64,000 nt of DNA, from contig CAZRGV010000008.1 of assembly GCA_964599655.1 (NCBI GenBank), forward strand, positions 21,312 through 85,311, in the 5' to 3' direction. The position numbers and the translations under genes were made by a program. Below are positions 35,217-43,849 of this stretch, one piece after another. The first letter of the stretch is position 1; each line of letters opens with the position of its first letter. The DNA is from CAZRGV01 sp964599655 (GTDB taxonomy: Bacteria; Planctomycetota; Planctomycetia; Isosphaerales; Isosphaeraceae). The notes under the pieces were generated by a model, which did not search any database, was not told where the DNA came from, and was given only the letters and a program-made list of their open reading frames with translations.

Positions 35217-35639
35217 ATGCTAATTGTCAACGACCGGATCGCCATCCCACTTGAGGAATTCGAGATCAGCCACGCTCGCTCCAGCGGGCCCGGCGGACAG
35301 AACGTCAACAAGGTCCACTCCAAGGTCATTCTGCGCTGGAATCCCGCGACGAGCCCGAGCCTGCCGCCTTCCGTCCAGTCGCGACTTTTAGATGCCTTGG
35401 AGTCTCGGCTAACCAAAGACGGTGATCTGCTCATCACGTCCCAACGCACGGCCGACCAATCCCGAAACCTGGCCGATTGCCTCGACAAGCTGCGAAATCT
35501 CATCTTCAAGGCGGCCGAACCCCCCCGGCCTCGTCGCCCGACACGCCCAACCCAAGCGTCCCGCGTCAAGCGGATCGAAGCGAAATCACGTCGCTCCGAG
35601 ACCAAGAAACTGCGGCGAAAACCGCAAGCCGAGGAGTAA
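35217..35639 (+). CDS. arfB: Alternative ribosome-rescue factor ArfB (YaeJ)
   Basis: Encodes 140 residues, exactly the size of Escherichia coli ArfB. The peptidyl-tRNA hydrolase GGQ motif is in SGPGGQNVNKVHSK (GGQ at 26-28), and the basic C-terminal tail (RVKRIEAKSRRSETKKLRRKP) is the part that enters the empty mRNA channel of stalled ribosomes. I chose the ATG at 35217 (GGGG upstream); an earlier one at 35187 adds ten residues before the conserved start. A small conserved gene follows after 8 bases. Confidence 0.9.
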   Translation: MLIVNDRIAIPLEEFEISHARSSGPGGQNVNKVHSKVILRWNPATSPSLPPSVQSRLLDALESRLTKDGDLLITSQRTADQSRNLADCLDKLRNLIFKAAEPPRPRRPTRPTQASRVKRIEAKSRRSETKKLRRKPQAEE

Positions 35640-35647
35640 CTCCCGCC

Positions 35648-35911
35648 ATGGCCGACTACTCTCCCTACCAGCAAAAAATCATCAAGCGATACTACGAGAA
35701 CTTCGATGCCATCAAGGTGCAGCGTCTCGCCGAGCTGGTAACGGAACTCTATCTCGCCGAGGGGAAAAAGCGGGACCGACTCTGGAAACAGGTTGAGGAG
35801 GCGCTCACGAAGCTTGAATTTCCGGCGTCCCGGATTGCCCACCTGCTCGAAAAACGCGACCCCGCTCTGTTGGCGGAAGTTCTCAAGGAGTTGGAGTCAA
35901 AACGCGACTGA
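35648..35911 (+). CDS. Small conserved planctomycete protein next to arfB
   Basis: Encodes 87 residues from the ATG at 35648, 8 bases after the arfB stop. The sequence is strongly helical and charged, beginning YSPYQQKIIKRYYENFDAI and ending LLEKRDPALLAEVLKELES, and has no signal peptide or membrane segment. I recognise it as a family seen in planctomycetes but no function is assigned. Co-transcription with arfB makes a link to translation or stress plausible. A longer in-frame start would lie inside arfB and is not supported. Confidence 0.7.
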   Translation: MADYSPYQQKIIKRYYENFDAIKVQRLAELVTELYLAEGKKRDRLWKQVEEALTKLEFPASRIAHLLEKRDPALLAEVLKELESKRD

Positions 35912-35986
35912 GGCATCCGAGGACAAAATGTCGGGCCGGGAATTCCGCCCCCGGCCCGGCGGCTTCGATCGGAGCGATCCAAATTC

Positions 35987-36751
35987 TCACTTTTTCAAGT
36001 TCGAGGCGAGGAAGCCGGCAATCCGCTGCCAGGCGTCGTTCGCGGCCTTCTCGTTGTACTGCGGTCCTCCTGGCCTCATGAAAGCGTGACCCGCCGCCGG
36101 GTAGACGTGAAGCTCCACCTTCGACCCCTTCGCTTCAAGCAACTTGGTGAATTGCTTGACCTTATCGACGGGAATACCGCGATCGTCCGCCCCAAAGATT
36201 CCCAGCAACGGTTTCCCCGCGAGTTGGTCGATCTGCTGGCCCTCGGTGGTGATGCTCCCGTAGCAATTGATCGTCGGGCCGATCGTCGGCGACGCCTGCG
36301 CGGTCGCCCTCACGTACCCTCCCATGCACCAGCCGATCACGCCCAGTGGCTTCCCCGGCGCCACGTCCCGTTGCTGCTGGAGAAAAGCCACGGCCCCTTT
36401 TCGATCCGCTACCACCTGACCTCGGTCGAGCGCGCATCAGTTCGTGGGCAACCATCGAATCGTCCGTCGACTTCCCACCATAGAGATTCACCCCCAGCGC
36501 CACGTAGCCCTGCGAGGCCAGGCGATCAGCACCCTGCTGGACCCAGTCGGTCAATCCCCATCATTCGTCAATCACGACGATCGACGGGAACGGACCATTT
36601 CCCTCCGGCCGGCCCAAATCCGCTTGATCGGACCGGCTCCGCCAGCGAATTCCAACGTCTTCGATTCCGCCTTCGGCCCATCCGCCGACACGCCGCCAAC
36701 CATTCCCAGCACGAACGTCCAGCCGATCAACCATCTCAACCAGCTCATCAT
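35987..36751 (-). pseudogene. Secreted dienelactone hydrolase family gene, broken by frameshifts and a stop
   Basis: The remains of a 250-residue dienelactone hydrolase with a signal peptide (SWLRWLIGWTFVLGMVGGVSA) can be reassembled over three reading frames. Frame one ends near 36611, where one base seems missing between AG and PEGNGPFP. A TGA at 36561-36563 then interrupts IDE-WGLTDWV, where TGG is expected. A one-base shift near 36434 follows at MVAHELM before ALDRGQ. The C-terminal part, with the GWCMGG nucleophile elbow and the AGHAF His, is open from 36415 to 35987. Three lesions in 765 bases suggest decay, though sequencing errors are possible. Confidence 0.75.
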
Positions 36752-37007
36752 GTGCTGACTCCCAAAAGGCGACAGGATTCCAAGTCGTACATGCGGCACG
36801 CCCCAGTCCGTCCCTCGCGTGATTGGGCTTCCCTCGGCGCGTCGGGTCCACCCCCTTCCGCGTCGGATGCTCCCTCCCGAGGAGTGACGTCGCGGAAGCC
36901 TCAGCTCCTTGCGCACCCATCTTCGCTCCGACTAGTTAAACCACGGGATCAGGCTATTCCGCGAGCATGCAAGACTTCATGGCGAAAAAATTGCCAGAAA
37001 TAGCCTA

Positions 37008-37036
37008 TTGACGAGATTGTGTTTGTTTCGTAAGTT
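37008..37036 (+). promoter_or_regulatory. Candidate promoter of the XRE regulator gene
   Basis: TTGACG (37008-37013), a 17-base spacer and TAAGTT (37031-37036) lie in an AT-rich patch 54 bases before the ATG. The rest of the gap after the hydrolase remnant (36752-37007) contains no supported gene. Confidence 0.45.
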
Positions 37037-37089
37037 TTATGTAGTTTCCCCCCCAATTCCCATCTCAACACACTGGAGGCTTGAATCCA

Positions 37090-37563
37090 ATGACTCTCGC
37101 GAAGCGTATCCGCGACTGCCGGTACGCCAAGGGTTGGGGGCCCGATGAATTGGCTGGCCGGGCGCAGATTTCGAGAACCGCTCTTTACCAGATCGAGTGT
37201 GGTAAAACGGAAACACCTCGGGCGGGCACGTTGCGTCGCATTGCCAAGGCCCTTGGAGTCACCACGGACGCCCTGCTCGGCAATGAGGGCCTGAACCTCC
37301 CTCATGGTGAGTTCGAGGACGCCGGCTCCCCGGTCGCGGAAATGGCCTCGGAGTGGGCCGCAAGCTCGCCGTCCCGTGCCGCGTTTGATCGCCCCGACTT
37401 CTCCAAGCCGGAAACCGAACCATACGCGGCCTGGTCCGCGAGCGCTCGGGTTCGAGAACTTGACCGAAAGTTCCATGAACTGCTCGATTCGCCCCTCGGC
37501 GAAGGTGTGGCTCGGATTGTCGAGGACGCGTATCGTTTGCTCCCGAAGTGGCGCGGTCAGTAA
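37090..37563 (+). CDS. XRE-family helix-turn-helix regulator
   Basis: Encodes 157 residues from the ATG at 37090. Residues 3-58 form an HTH_3/Cro-type domain: LAKRIRDCRYAKGWGPDELA, then SRTALYQIECGKTETPRA with recognition helix, then LRRIAKALGVTTDALLG. The C-terminal half is acidic, Ala/Ser-rich and unrecognised; it could sense a ligand or mediate dimerisation. The gene is isolated, with a promoter-like sequence ahead and a secreted protein gene downstream. A TTG three codons earlier is an alternative start. Confidence 0.85.
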   Translation: MTLAKRIRDCRYAKGWGPDELAGRAQISRTALYQIECGKTETPRAGTLRRIAKALGVTTDALLGNEGLNLPHGEFEDAGSPVAEMASEWAASSPSRAAFDRPDFSKPETEPYAAWSASARVRELDRKFHELLDSPLGEGVARIVEDAYRLLPKWRGQ

Positions 37564-37662
37564 TCTACCGTTCCGCGACACGATCCTTCCGATACTTCTC
37601 GCCTTCTCCGCGATTTGAACGAGTCTCTCCGAAAGATCGGCTAGAATTCCTCAAGGTTTCTT

Positions 37663-37697
37663 CGGGCCCGAACGACATGGCGGTCGGGTCGGGCCCG
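37663..37697 (+). promoter_or_regulatory. Stem-loop in the leader of the secreted-protein gene
   Basis: CGGGCCCGAACGAC (37663-37676) can pair imperfectly with GTCGGGTCGGGCCCG (37683-37697) around a six-base loop, 27 bases before the ATG. It is not followed by a T-run, so it is not a classical terminator; it may be the tail of the XRE transcript or a stabilising leader hairpin. Confidence 0.3.
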
Positions 37698-37723
37698 TTC
37701 TACTCGACACCTTGAGGCACACC

Positions 37724-38236
37724 ATGATCGTTCCCGTTCGGATGCTCCGCGTTGTACCGGTTCTGATCGTTGTCATCCTACTGACGGGCGACGATGTCGC
37801 CTACTCCGGAGGTTTTCGGAGTCGTCGATCCTCTGCGCCACCGTCGGCGCACTTCCTGGTTCCGACCACGTCCAGGTCGGATCTCGCCCCAAGTCCGATG
37901 CTAGGAACCTTTTACCCAACGCCGTACATGACGGTGGGCGGAAACGGAGTCACGGGCGGTACGGGTTACTCTCCGTTGCATCAATATGGCTGGAGCTCCA
38001 CCTCGCTCTATGGCCCTTTTTCCGCGCTTCGAGCCAAGGCCGCCCCTGTCGTGACCTACTCTCGTGGCTACGATGGCACCTTCCGCCCGACGGTGGGCAC
38101 GGCCTTCAGCTATCCGTTCCTCCCCGCCGCCTCTCCGGTTGTCTATCCAACCCGAGGTACGGTCCGAAACGGATTCCAAACGCAGGGGACACCTCCTTGG
38201 TGGGACACGGGATATAACTGGGTCGACCAGAACTGA
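37724..38236 (+). CDS. Secreted protein rich in Gly, Ser, Tyr and Pro
   Basis: Encodes 170 residues from the ATG at 37724, with GAGG upstream. A signal peptide covers about residues 1-27 (VVPVLIVVILLTGDDVAYSG). The rest is low in charge and rich in Tyr, Gly, Ser, Pro and Thr (YPTPYMTVGGNGVTGGTGYSP), without a recognised domain. It is probably an extracytoplasmic structural or matrix component. No gene overlaps it; the downstream stretch to 38483 has no gene or clear hairpin. Confidence 0.65.
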   Translation: MIVPVRMLRVVPVLIVVILLTGDDVAYSGGFRSRRSSAPPSAHFLVPTTSRSDLAPSPMLGTFYPTPYMTVGGNGVTGGTGYSPLHQYGWSSTSLYGPFSALRAKAAPVVTYSRGYDGTFRPTVGTAFSYPFLPAASPVVYPTRGTVRNGFQTQGTPPWWDTGYNWVDQN

Positions 38237-38483
38237 TCCCTTCATTGTCGAACTTCTCTCCGTTTTTTTCTTTATTGAGCGGGAGATCGTCCCAGGGAGC
38301 CTGGATTCAACCAGCCCGCTACACTCCTCAAGGAGCCGGCTTCCCTGGAACGTTTCACCTTTCAACCGTCCGACTTGGTTCGTGATTAAGTCATGCTCGA
38401 TTCGGAAAGATGCGATAAGGCAGACCGAGATCCTTGAAATGGACAAGACGATTCGGATCGCGAAATGGGGGAAATATGCCATA

Positions 38484-40883
38484 TTATCGCATCAATCTTT
38501 CGCGAAGTTTGGCAAATTCCCGCTTCCACTGCGAGTTGCCGACGGAGGGATAAAGAGTCGTGGTGGCGTCGAGCAAGGTTCGCGCATCGTCCAATCGCCC
38601 CTCGCCCTCCAAGGCCAATGCCAGGCCGTAGCGGGCTCGGAGCCAGGGCACCGAACCCGCCTCCGACGTCCGGATGAGCCTTCGGTACGTGGTCGCGGCC
38701 CCTTCAAAGTCCCGAATTTGAAGTTCCAGATCCGCGAGATTCCAGAGAAGTTTGGGCTCCAGCGCCGATCTAAGGTCCAAATCGCTGGTCAGTTGCCGAC
38801 GGGCAACGTCGGGATCGCCCCGGAAGAGTTCGGCCCGCGCCAGCAGGAGCCGGACTTCCGCGTCGAGCGAGCTTGGCGGCGTGCGGGAACCTCGGGAAAG
38901 ACGACTCGCCACGATTTGAAGAATCTGGCCGTATCGCCTTCGAGACAGGTCCGAGTTCGCCGTTGAGGCGGCCCGGTCGAGCTGCCGGGCGAGGCTGAGG
39001 AGCCCGTCTCCCTCCGACGTTTCGACGAGCGATCGCACCGCCTGTTCGGCCTCGACGTAGCGACCCAGCGCCGGCAGGGCCACGACTCGAATTCGACGGG
39101 CGCGATCGCGACGGTCCTTGTCGAGCGGTCTGGCGAGCAGTCGGTCACAGATCTCGAGCGCGGTCTTCGGGTCTCCCGCGTCCGGAAACGTCTCCAGCTC
39201 GGCGCGTTGGAGCAGCACGTCCACACGACCGGGCCCATCGCCCACCGCCGCCTCAATTCGTTGCAGGGCGTTCCTGTTCGCATCGATCGCATCCGAGACA
39301 GCCTTGCGGTCGCCAAGGACCATCGCGTTCTCGATCGTTGATCGCTGGAGGTCAGCGATCGCGAGTTGCGCCTCGAGCCATCGAGGGTGCCCCCTGGGAA
39401 TCCTCACCCACAACGCGGCCGCCTCGGTGGTCTTGTCTTCTAGGCGGCGAACCTGTCCAAGTCGCCACAGCGCCTCGCCGGCCGCCGGATCTTCTGGGAA
39501 TGTGTCGATCAGATCTTCGAGCGCCTCGACGTACTTGCTCCTCACCGGTACGAACGGCCTCTCCGCCAGGCGGCGTTCCAGCGCCAGCACCCGGAGCAAA
39601 CCGGCGCGAGGTCGAAGCGTTCCGCCATGAGGATCAACCACGATTGGCTCCAGAATCCCATCAATCGCCTCGAATCGACCCGCCTGGAACAGGTACGCCG
39701 CCGCACGGAATCGCGAGGCCAGGGCTTCCTGATGCTCACCGAGAGCGTCGGCCCGCTCCGCGCCTAAAAGTTCGAGCTGGCCAGCTTTGACCAGGTTTCC
39801 GCGAACCTGTTGTCCTTCTGCCAGTCGCCGAAACGCGTCCGTCGAAAGTTCGGCCGGTGGTGGGTCGAATGTGCTCGATAAGAGGAGCAACGCCTGTCTC
39901 GCCTCGGGCGCTTCGGCCTTAAGGAGGCGTTCCACCCCTTGAATGGCCCGGTTCGTGGCCTCGCCGCGGGTCCGGTCGTCGGTCGCCCTGCTGGCCTCGG
40001 CAAGATCGATACGGAGTTCGAGCGCAACGCGAAGGGTGGTCTTATCGGATAACGTTCCAAGCGCCTTTCGAGCCTCCTCGAAGCGGTTCCGTCCCAGCGC
40101 GATCCGGACCGAGAGGTCCGCGCGCTCGGAGACCGGGAGATTCGGATCGGCCTCGACAGCCCGGCTGAGAGAAGATTGGGCTTCGTCAAAACGACTGAGA
40201 TCCGCGAGGATCTCGGCCTCGAGCAGGTGACCGTACGCCTTCAGTGATGCCTGCTGGAACGCGGGACTCAGCCGGGCCAGGGCCGACTCGAGCATACCGC
40301 GATCCGAAGCGGACAACGCCGCGTCAAGGCTCGCCCGATCGGTGAGCGCTCTGGCCAGTCGATATCGCGCGTTTTCCACGAGGGTGGTGTCCGCGTCCTC
40401 TCGCGAGTCGGCGATTGGCGTCAGCCGGGCAATCGCCTCGTCGAACGTCCGCCGAGCCGACTCGCGCGCCTTGGCGTCCGAGGGAGAATTCTCCGCCTGA
40501 TCCTTCCAGGTCCGCCCAACGGCCCATTGGTAAACCGCCGCCTGTGTGACGAACGACCTCGCCTTCGGATGCGAGGGATTCCGCCTCGAGAAGTCGTCGA
40601 GCAGTTCGATGGCCGTGTTCCAGCGATTGCGACGCCCCTCCACGGTCGTGGACGACGAGGCCGCGCGATCGAGCGTCGCGGCCATCTCGAGCGCAATCCG
40701 CTCGCGTTCCTCGATCGAACGCTTCGGATCGTCGAGCAGTCGCCGCTGCGTGGCGAGATACAAATCCAGTTCATTCGTTGGCTCTTGAGCGTGCGCCAGG
40801 AGATTCGGACTGGCAACCAGCACGATCACGACGAGTCCACGCAACAGGAACGCCATCGCCAATCGCTGATCGAAACGATTCAT
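38484..40883 (-). CDS. Exported TPR-repeat protein
   Basis: Encodes 799 residues from the ATG at 40883. A signal peptide or N-terminal anchor spans about residues 5-32 (MAFLLRGLVVIVLVASPNLLAHA), followed by an alpha-helical solenoid of irregular TPR units, for example SLKAYGHLLEAEILADLSRFDEAQSSLSRAVEADP and PWLRARYGLALALEGEGRLDDARTLLDATTTLYP. It has no catalytic motif; it probably scaffolds a periplasmic complex. It is divergent from the carotenoid genes and alone in its unit. Confidence 0.8.
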   Translation of the reverse strand: MNRFDQRLAMAFLLRGLVVIVLVASPNLLAHAQEPTNELDLYLATQRRLLDDPKRSIEERERIALEMAATLDRAASSSTTVEGRRNRWNTAIELLDDFSRRNPSHPKARSFVTQAAVYQWAVGRTWKDQAENSPSDAKARESARRTFDEAIARLTPIADSREDADTTLVENARYRLARALTDRASLDAALSASDRGMLESALARLSPAFQQASLKAYGHLLEAEILADLSRFDEAQSSLSRAVEADPNLPVSERADLSVRIALGRNRFEEARKALGTLSDKTTLRVALELRIDLAEASRATDDRTRGEATNRAIQGVERLLKAEAPEARQALLLLSSTFDPPPAELSTDAFRRLAEGQQVRGNLVKAGQLELLGAERADALGEHQEALASRFRAAAYLFQAGRFEAIDGILEPIVVDPHGGTLRPRAGLLRVLALERRLAERPFVPVRSKYVEALEDLIDTFPEDPAAGEALWRLGQVRRLEDKTTEAAALWVRIPRGHPRWLEAQLAIADLQRSTIENAMVLGDRKAVSDAIDANRNALQRIEAAVGDGPGRVDVLLQRAELETFPDAGDPKTALEICDRLLARPLDKDRRDRARRIRVVALPALGRYVEAEQAVRSLVETSEGDGLLSLARQLDRAASTANSDLSRRRYGQILQIVASRLSRGSRTPPSSLDAEVRLLLARAELFRGDPDVARRQLTSDLDLRSALEPKLLWNLADLELQIRDFEGAATTYRRLIRTSEAGSVPWLRARYGLALALEGEGRLDDARTLLDATTTLYPSVGNSQWKREFAKLRERLMR

Positions 40884-41051
40884 GACCCACTCCACCCCTG
40901 GACGGACGAGACCCGCTCGCTCTACGTCTCATTGTACGAATGTTTTGAGATTTCGAGCGCTCGCGAAGTCGAGAGATGGACGCTCTCACATGCCGCGCCT
41001 ACACTCAGTCGCGAATGGACGCAGTCGATCGTATCGGGTTTGGGGATATTC

Positions 41052-42599
41052 ATGGCGAACCTTCGCGTCGTGGTCGTCGGTGGTGGCGTGGGCGGGCTCT
41101 CCGCCGCGCTCGAGCTTCGCCGCCGTGGTTTCGAAGTCGTCTTGCTGGAGCGGCAATCCGAAGTTGGCGGCAAGGCAAGCGAGCGGCGCGAGGGACCCTG
41201 GCGATGGGATGAGGGCCCGAGCATTCTCGTGATGCCCTGGGTCTACCGCACGCTTTTCGAGGCTTGCGGGCTCGATCCCGACCAGTACTTGCCCCTTCGA
41301 CGGCTCGATCCCGCCTTCCGCGCCGTTCTGTCTGACGGCCGATCACTCGACATTCCCGCCGACGAAGCCGGTCTCCGCGAGGTTTTCTCACGGATTGATC
41401 CGGCTGACGGCGATGGCCTGAGGCGCTTCCTGGCCCGGATGGACCGGTTCGCGTCCTTGATCGGTCACGCGTACTGCGATCGCCTTCTCGAGCGATGGTC
41501 GCAGGTGTTCCTTTCCCCCTTGATGGTCTCCGCCGCAGTCGTCTCTCCGTCAAGAAACTACGCCGACGAGATCGACGCTCACTTTCGCTCGCCGGCGATC
41601 CGCGAGCTGCTCTACGGCTTCCCAACCTACTCGGGCTTTGACCCGAAACGTGCCCCTGCCTCGCTGGCGATCATTCCGTGGACGATCATCCGCGAAGGGG
41701 TCTGGTATCCCGAATCCGGCGGCATCGCGGCGATTCCCCGGTCGATCGCGAGAGCTTGCCGCGACGTGGGCGTCGAGATTCGAACCGGCATCGAGGTCGA
41801 GGCGATCGAGCTCGACGCCACCGGAACGGTTCAGGGCGTGGCCACCTCCTCGGGCCCCATTCACGCTGATGCCGTGGTCTCGAACAGCGACTATGTTCAT
41901 ACGTTCCGAATGCTTCGAGGCGGCCGGGGCTTCTCGAAGGAGGTCGACGGCCTTCGAGCCGGCCTGGCGAAGCCCTCGCAATCATTTTTCACGATCCAGC
42001 TCGGCTGCGATCGGGCCTGGGACCAGATGGCCCATCACGTCCTGATCCTGACCGAAGGCTCGGACCGGGTCTATCACGAGCTTTTCGAACGCGGCGAATA
42101 CCCCTCGGATCCGCCGATTTACGTGAACGTCACCTCGGTGACGGACCCCACCGATGCGCCCGAAAGCGGCTCCAATCCCTTCATTGTGGTCGGCGCGCCC
42201 CCCTTGAAACCTGGCGTCGAGCCGGATCGGGACTTCGAGCGACGATACGCCGACCAGCTCGTCGCGCGACTGGAACACGCGGGGTTCATCGGCTTGCGGA
42301 CGTCTGTCGTAACGCGATTCTTGACGGGTCCGGCCGATTGGCGAGAGAGGTTCCACGCGTTTCGGGGCTCGATTTACGGGCTGAGCAACGCCCACAATAT
42401 TCTTGGCGGTAGCTTCCGCCCCATGAACGCTCGACGCGACATCCCCGGCCTCTACTTCGCCGGAGGCGGCGTGCAACCGGGGGCGGGCCTGCCCATGGTC
42501 GTGCAAAGCGGCAAGCTTACGGCCGAACGAATCGCCCGCGATTTTCGATCCAGGACGCCACGAATCTCAACCCGTCTCGAAGCGGCCCGGAATCCATGA
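41052..42599 (+). CDS. Phytoene desaturase-family FAD oxidoreductase (carotenoid)
   Basis: Encodes 515 residues from the ATG at 41052. The FAD dinucleotide loop is GGGVGG at 10-15 with the ribose-binding Glu in VVLLERQSEVGGKAS, and the C-terminal FAD motif is PGLYFAGGGVQPGAGLPMVVQSGKLTAERI. The layout is that of CrtI/CrtN desaturases and related carotenoid oxidases. In planctomycetes, C30 carotenoids are made from squalene by such desaturases. It overlaps the next gene by ATGA, so the two act in one pathway. The exact desaturation or oxidation step is unknown. Confidence 0.88.
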   Translation: MANLRVVVVGGGVGGLSAALELRRRGFEVVLLERQSEVGGKASERREGPWRWDEGPSILVMPWVYRTLFEACGLDPDQYLPLRRLDPAFRAVLSDGRSLDIPADEAGLREVFSRIDPADGDGLRRFLARMDRFASLIGHAYCDRLLERWSQVFLSPLMVSAAVVSPSRNYADEIDAHFRSPAIRELLYGFPTYSGFDPKRAPASLAIIPWTIIREGVWYPESGGIAAIPRSIARACRDVGVEIRTGIEVEAIELDATGTVQGVATSSGPIHADAVVSNSDYVHTFRMLRGGRGFSKEVDGLRAGLAKPSQSFFTIQLGCDRAWDQMAHHVLILTEGSDRVYHELFERGEYPSDPPIYVNVTSVTDPTDAPESGSNPFIVVGAPPLKPGVEPDRDFERRYADQLVARLEHAGFIGLRTSVVTRFLTGPADWRERFHAFRGSIYGLSNAHNILGGSFRPMNARRDIPGLYFAGGGVQPGAGLPMVVQSGKLTAERIARDFRSRTPRISTRLEAARNP

Positions 42600-43849
42600 G
42601 CCCCATGACCTTGATCGTGCTCTCGGTCGCCTTCCTGATCGCGGCCTTCTGGAGCGTTCTGGCCGTCCGGATGCTGCTTGAAGGGCGGCGCGTCCGCCTC
42701 CTCAGGCCGGTGGGCGGCGGACCGCCGGTCGATGGCCCGAGCATCGATGTCGTCATGCCGGCCCACAACGAGGAACGACACGTGGAGGCGACCGTGGAGT
42801 CGGTCCTTTCTCAGGATTATCCCCACCTTCGGCTCATCGTGGTCAACGATCAGTCAACCGACTCAACCGGAGCCATTCTGAAGCGGCTCGCGAACCGTGT
42901 TCCCCCGGAACGCCTGAAGGTTCTCGAAGGCATCGAACGGCCGGCCGGTTGGGTGGGAAAAACCTGGGCCGTGCATCAAGGGGCCGAACAATCTCGGACG
43001 GAATGGCTCTCGCTTATCGACGCCGACATGACACTCGACCCGCGAGCGATCTCGACCGCCTGGCGAGAGGCCGTTCGTTCCGACGCCGACCTCGTCTCGT
43101 TCCTGCCAGGAGCCGACTGCTTCACGTTCTGGCAGCGGGCGGTCGGTCTCGTTCTCGGTCAGATTCTTGCCCAGTTGTACCCATTGAGCCGCGTGAACGA
43201 TCCGAGCCGGCCCGAGGCCCTGGCCGCGGGCGGTTTCATTCTCGTGCGGCGCGCGACCTACGACCGAATCGGAGGCCATGCCGCCCTTCGGCACGAGATC
43301 GTCGAGGACATTCAGCTCGCGCGTCGGGTGAAAACGGCCGGTGGGACCCTCTCCGTTCATCCCGCGCCATCACTGGTCAAAACGCACATGTATGGCGGTC
43401 TGGGCGACATCTGGCGGGGCCTGCGAAAGAACGCGTTCGCCGGCATGGATTACCAGCTCCACAAGTTCGTCGTCGGCGCCGTTGCGGGATTGGTGCTCCT
43501 CTGGACGCCCGTGCTGGCCTTGTTTCTGGGCGTTCAGGACGTGCTCCAACCGGAATTCGGTCCCGCGTGGCCCTGGCTTCTGGCGGGAGCTTGGGGGTGG
43601 AGTGCCCAGGCGCTCTGGTGCACTCCCATGTTGGTTTTCTTGAAACTACCGATTCCTTACGCGTTCACTCTCCCGGTCGGGGGAACCGCTTTCATCGCGA
43701 TCACCACGTCCAGTGTCTGGCACCACCTTCGAGGCCGCATTCTCTGGAAAGGTCGCGTGTATGATCCGCGATCGCTTTCCCCCAAGGCCGGAAACCGCGA
43801 ATCCCCTAGTGACGTCGTCGCCGACTCAATGCGACCTGCGGACGATTGA
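42596..43849 (+). CDS. Membrane GT2 glycosyltransferase (CrtQ/HpnB-like)
   Basis: Encodes 417 residues, starting at the ATG within the desaturase stop (ATGA). An N-terminal anchor (about 4-27) precedes a GT-A domain with VVMPAHNEERHVEATVESVLSQDYP, the SLIDADMTL metal motif and the late HEIVEDIQLARRV. Hydrophobic segments near residues 300-385 form C-terminal membrane helices. This matches carotenoid or hopanoid glycosyltransferases, so it probably glycosylates the product of its neighbour. Its 3' end overlaps the convergent ceramidase-like gene by 24 bases. Confidence 0.88.
   Translation: MSPMTLIVLSVAFLIAAFWSVLAVRMLLEGRRVRLLRPVGGGPPVDGPSIDVVMPAHNEERHVEATVESVLSQDYPHLRLIVVNDQSTDSTGAILKRLANRVPPERLKVLEGIERPAGWVGKTWAVHQGAEQSRTEWLSLIDADMTLDPRAISTAWREAVRSDADLVSFLPGADCFTFWQRAVGLVLGQILAQLYPLSRVNDPSRPEALAAGGFILVRRATYDRIGGHAALRHEIVEDIQLARRVKTAGGTLSVHPAPSLVKTHMYGGLGDIWRGLRKNAFAGMDYQLHKFVVGAVAGLVLLWTPVLALFLGVQDVLQPEFGPAWPWLLAGAWGWSAQALWCTPMLVFLKLPIPYAFTLPVGGTAFIAITTSSVWHHLRGRILWKGRVYDPRSLSPKAGNRESPSDVVADSMRPADD

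Noticed and set aside
36949..37581. 210-residue minus-strand frame covering the XRE gene
   Set aside because: The plus strand has a textbook helix-turn-helix and promoter; the minus frame has none.
37663..37697. Strong terminator after the XRE gene
   Set aside because: The stem is imperfect and no T-run follows, so only a weak leader hairpin is recorded.
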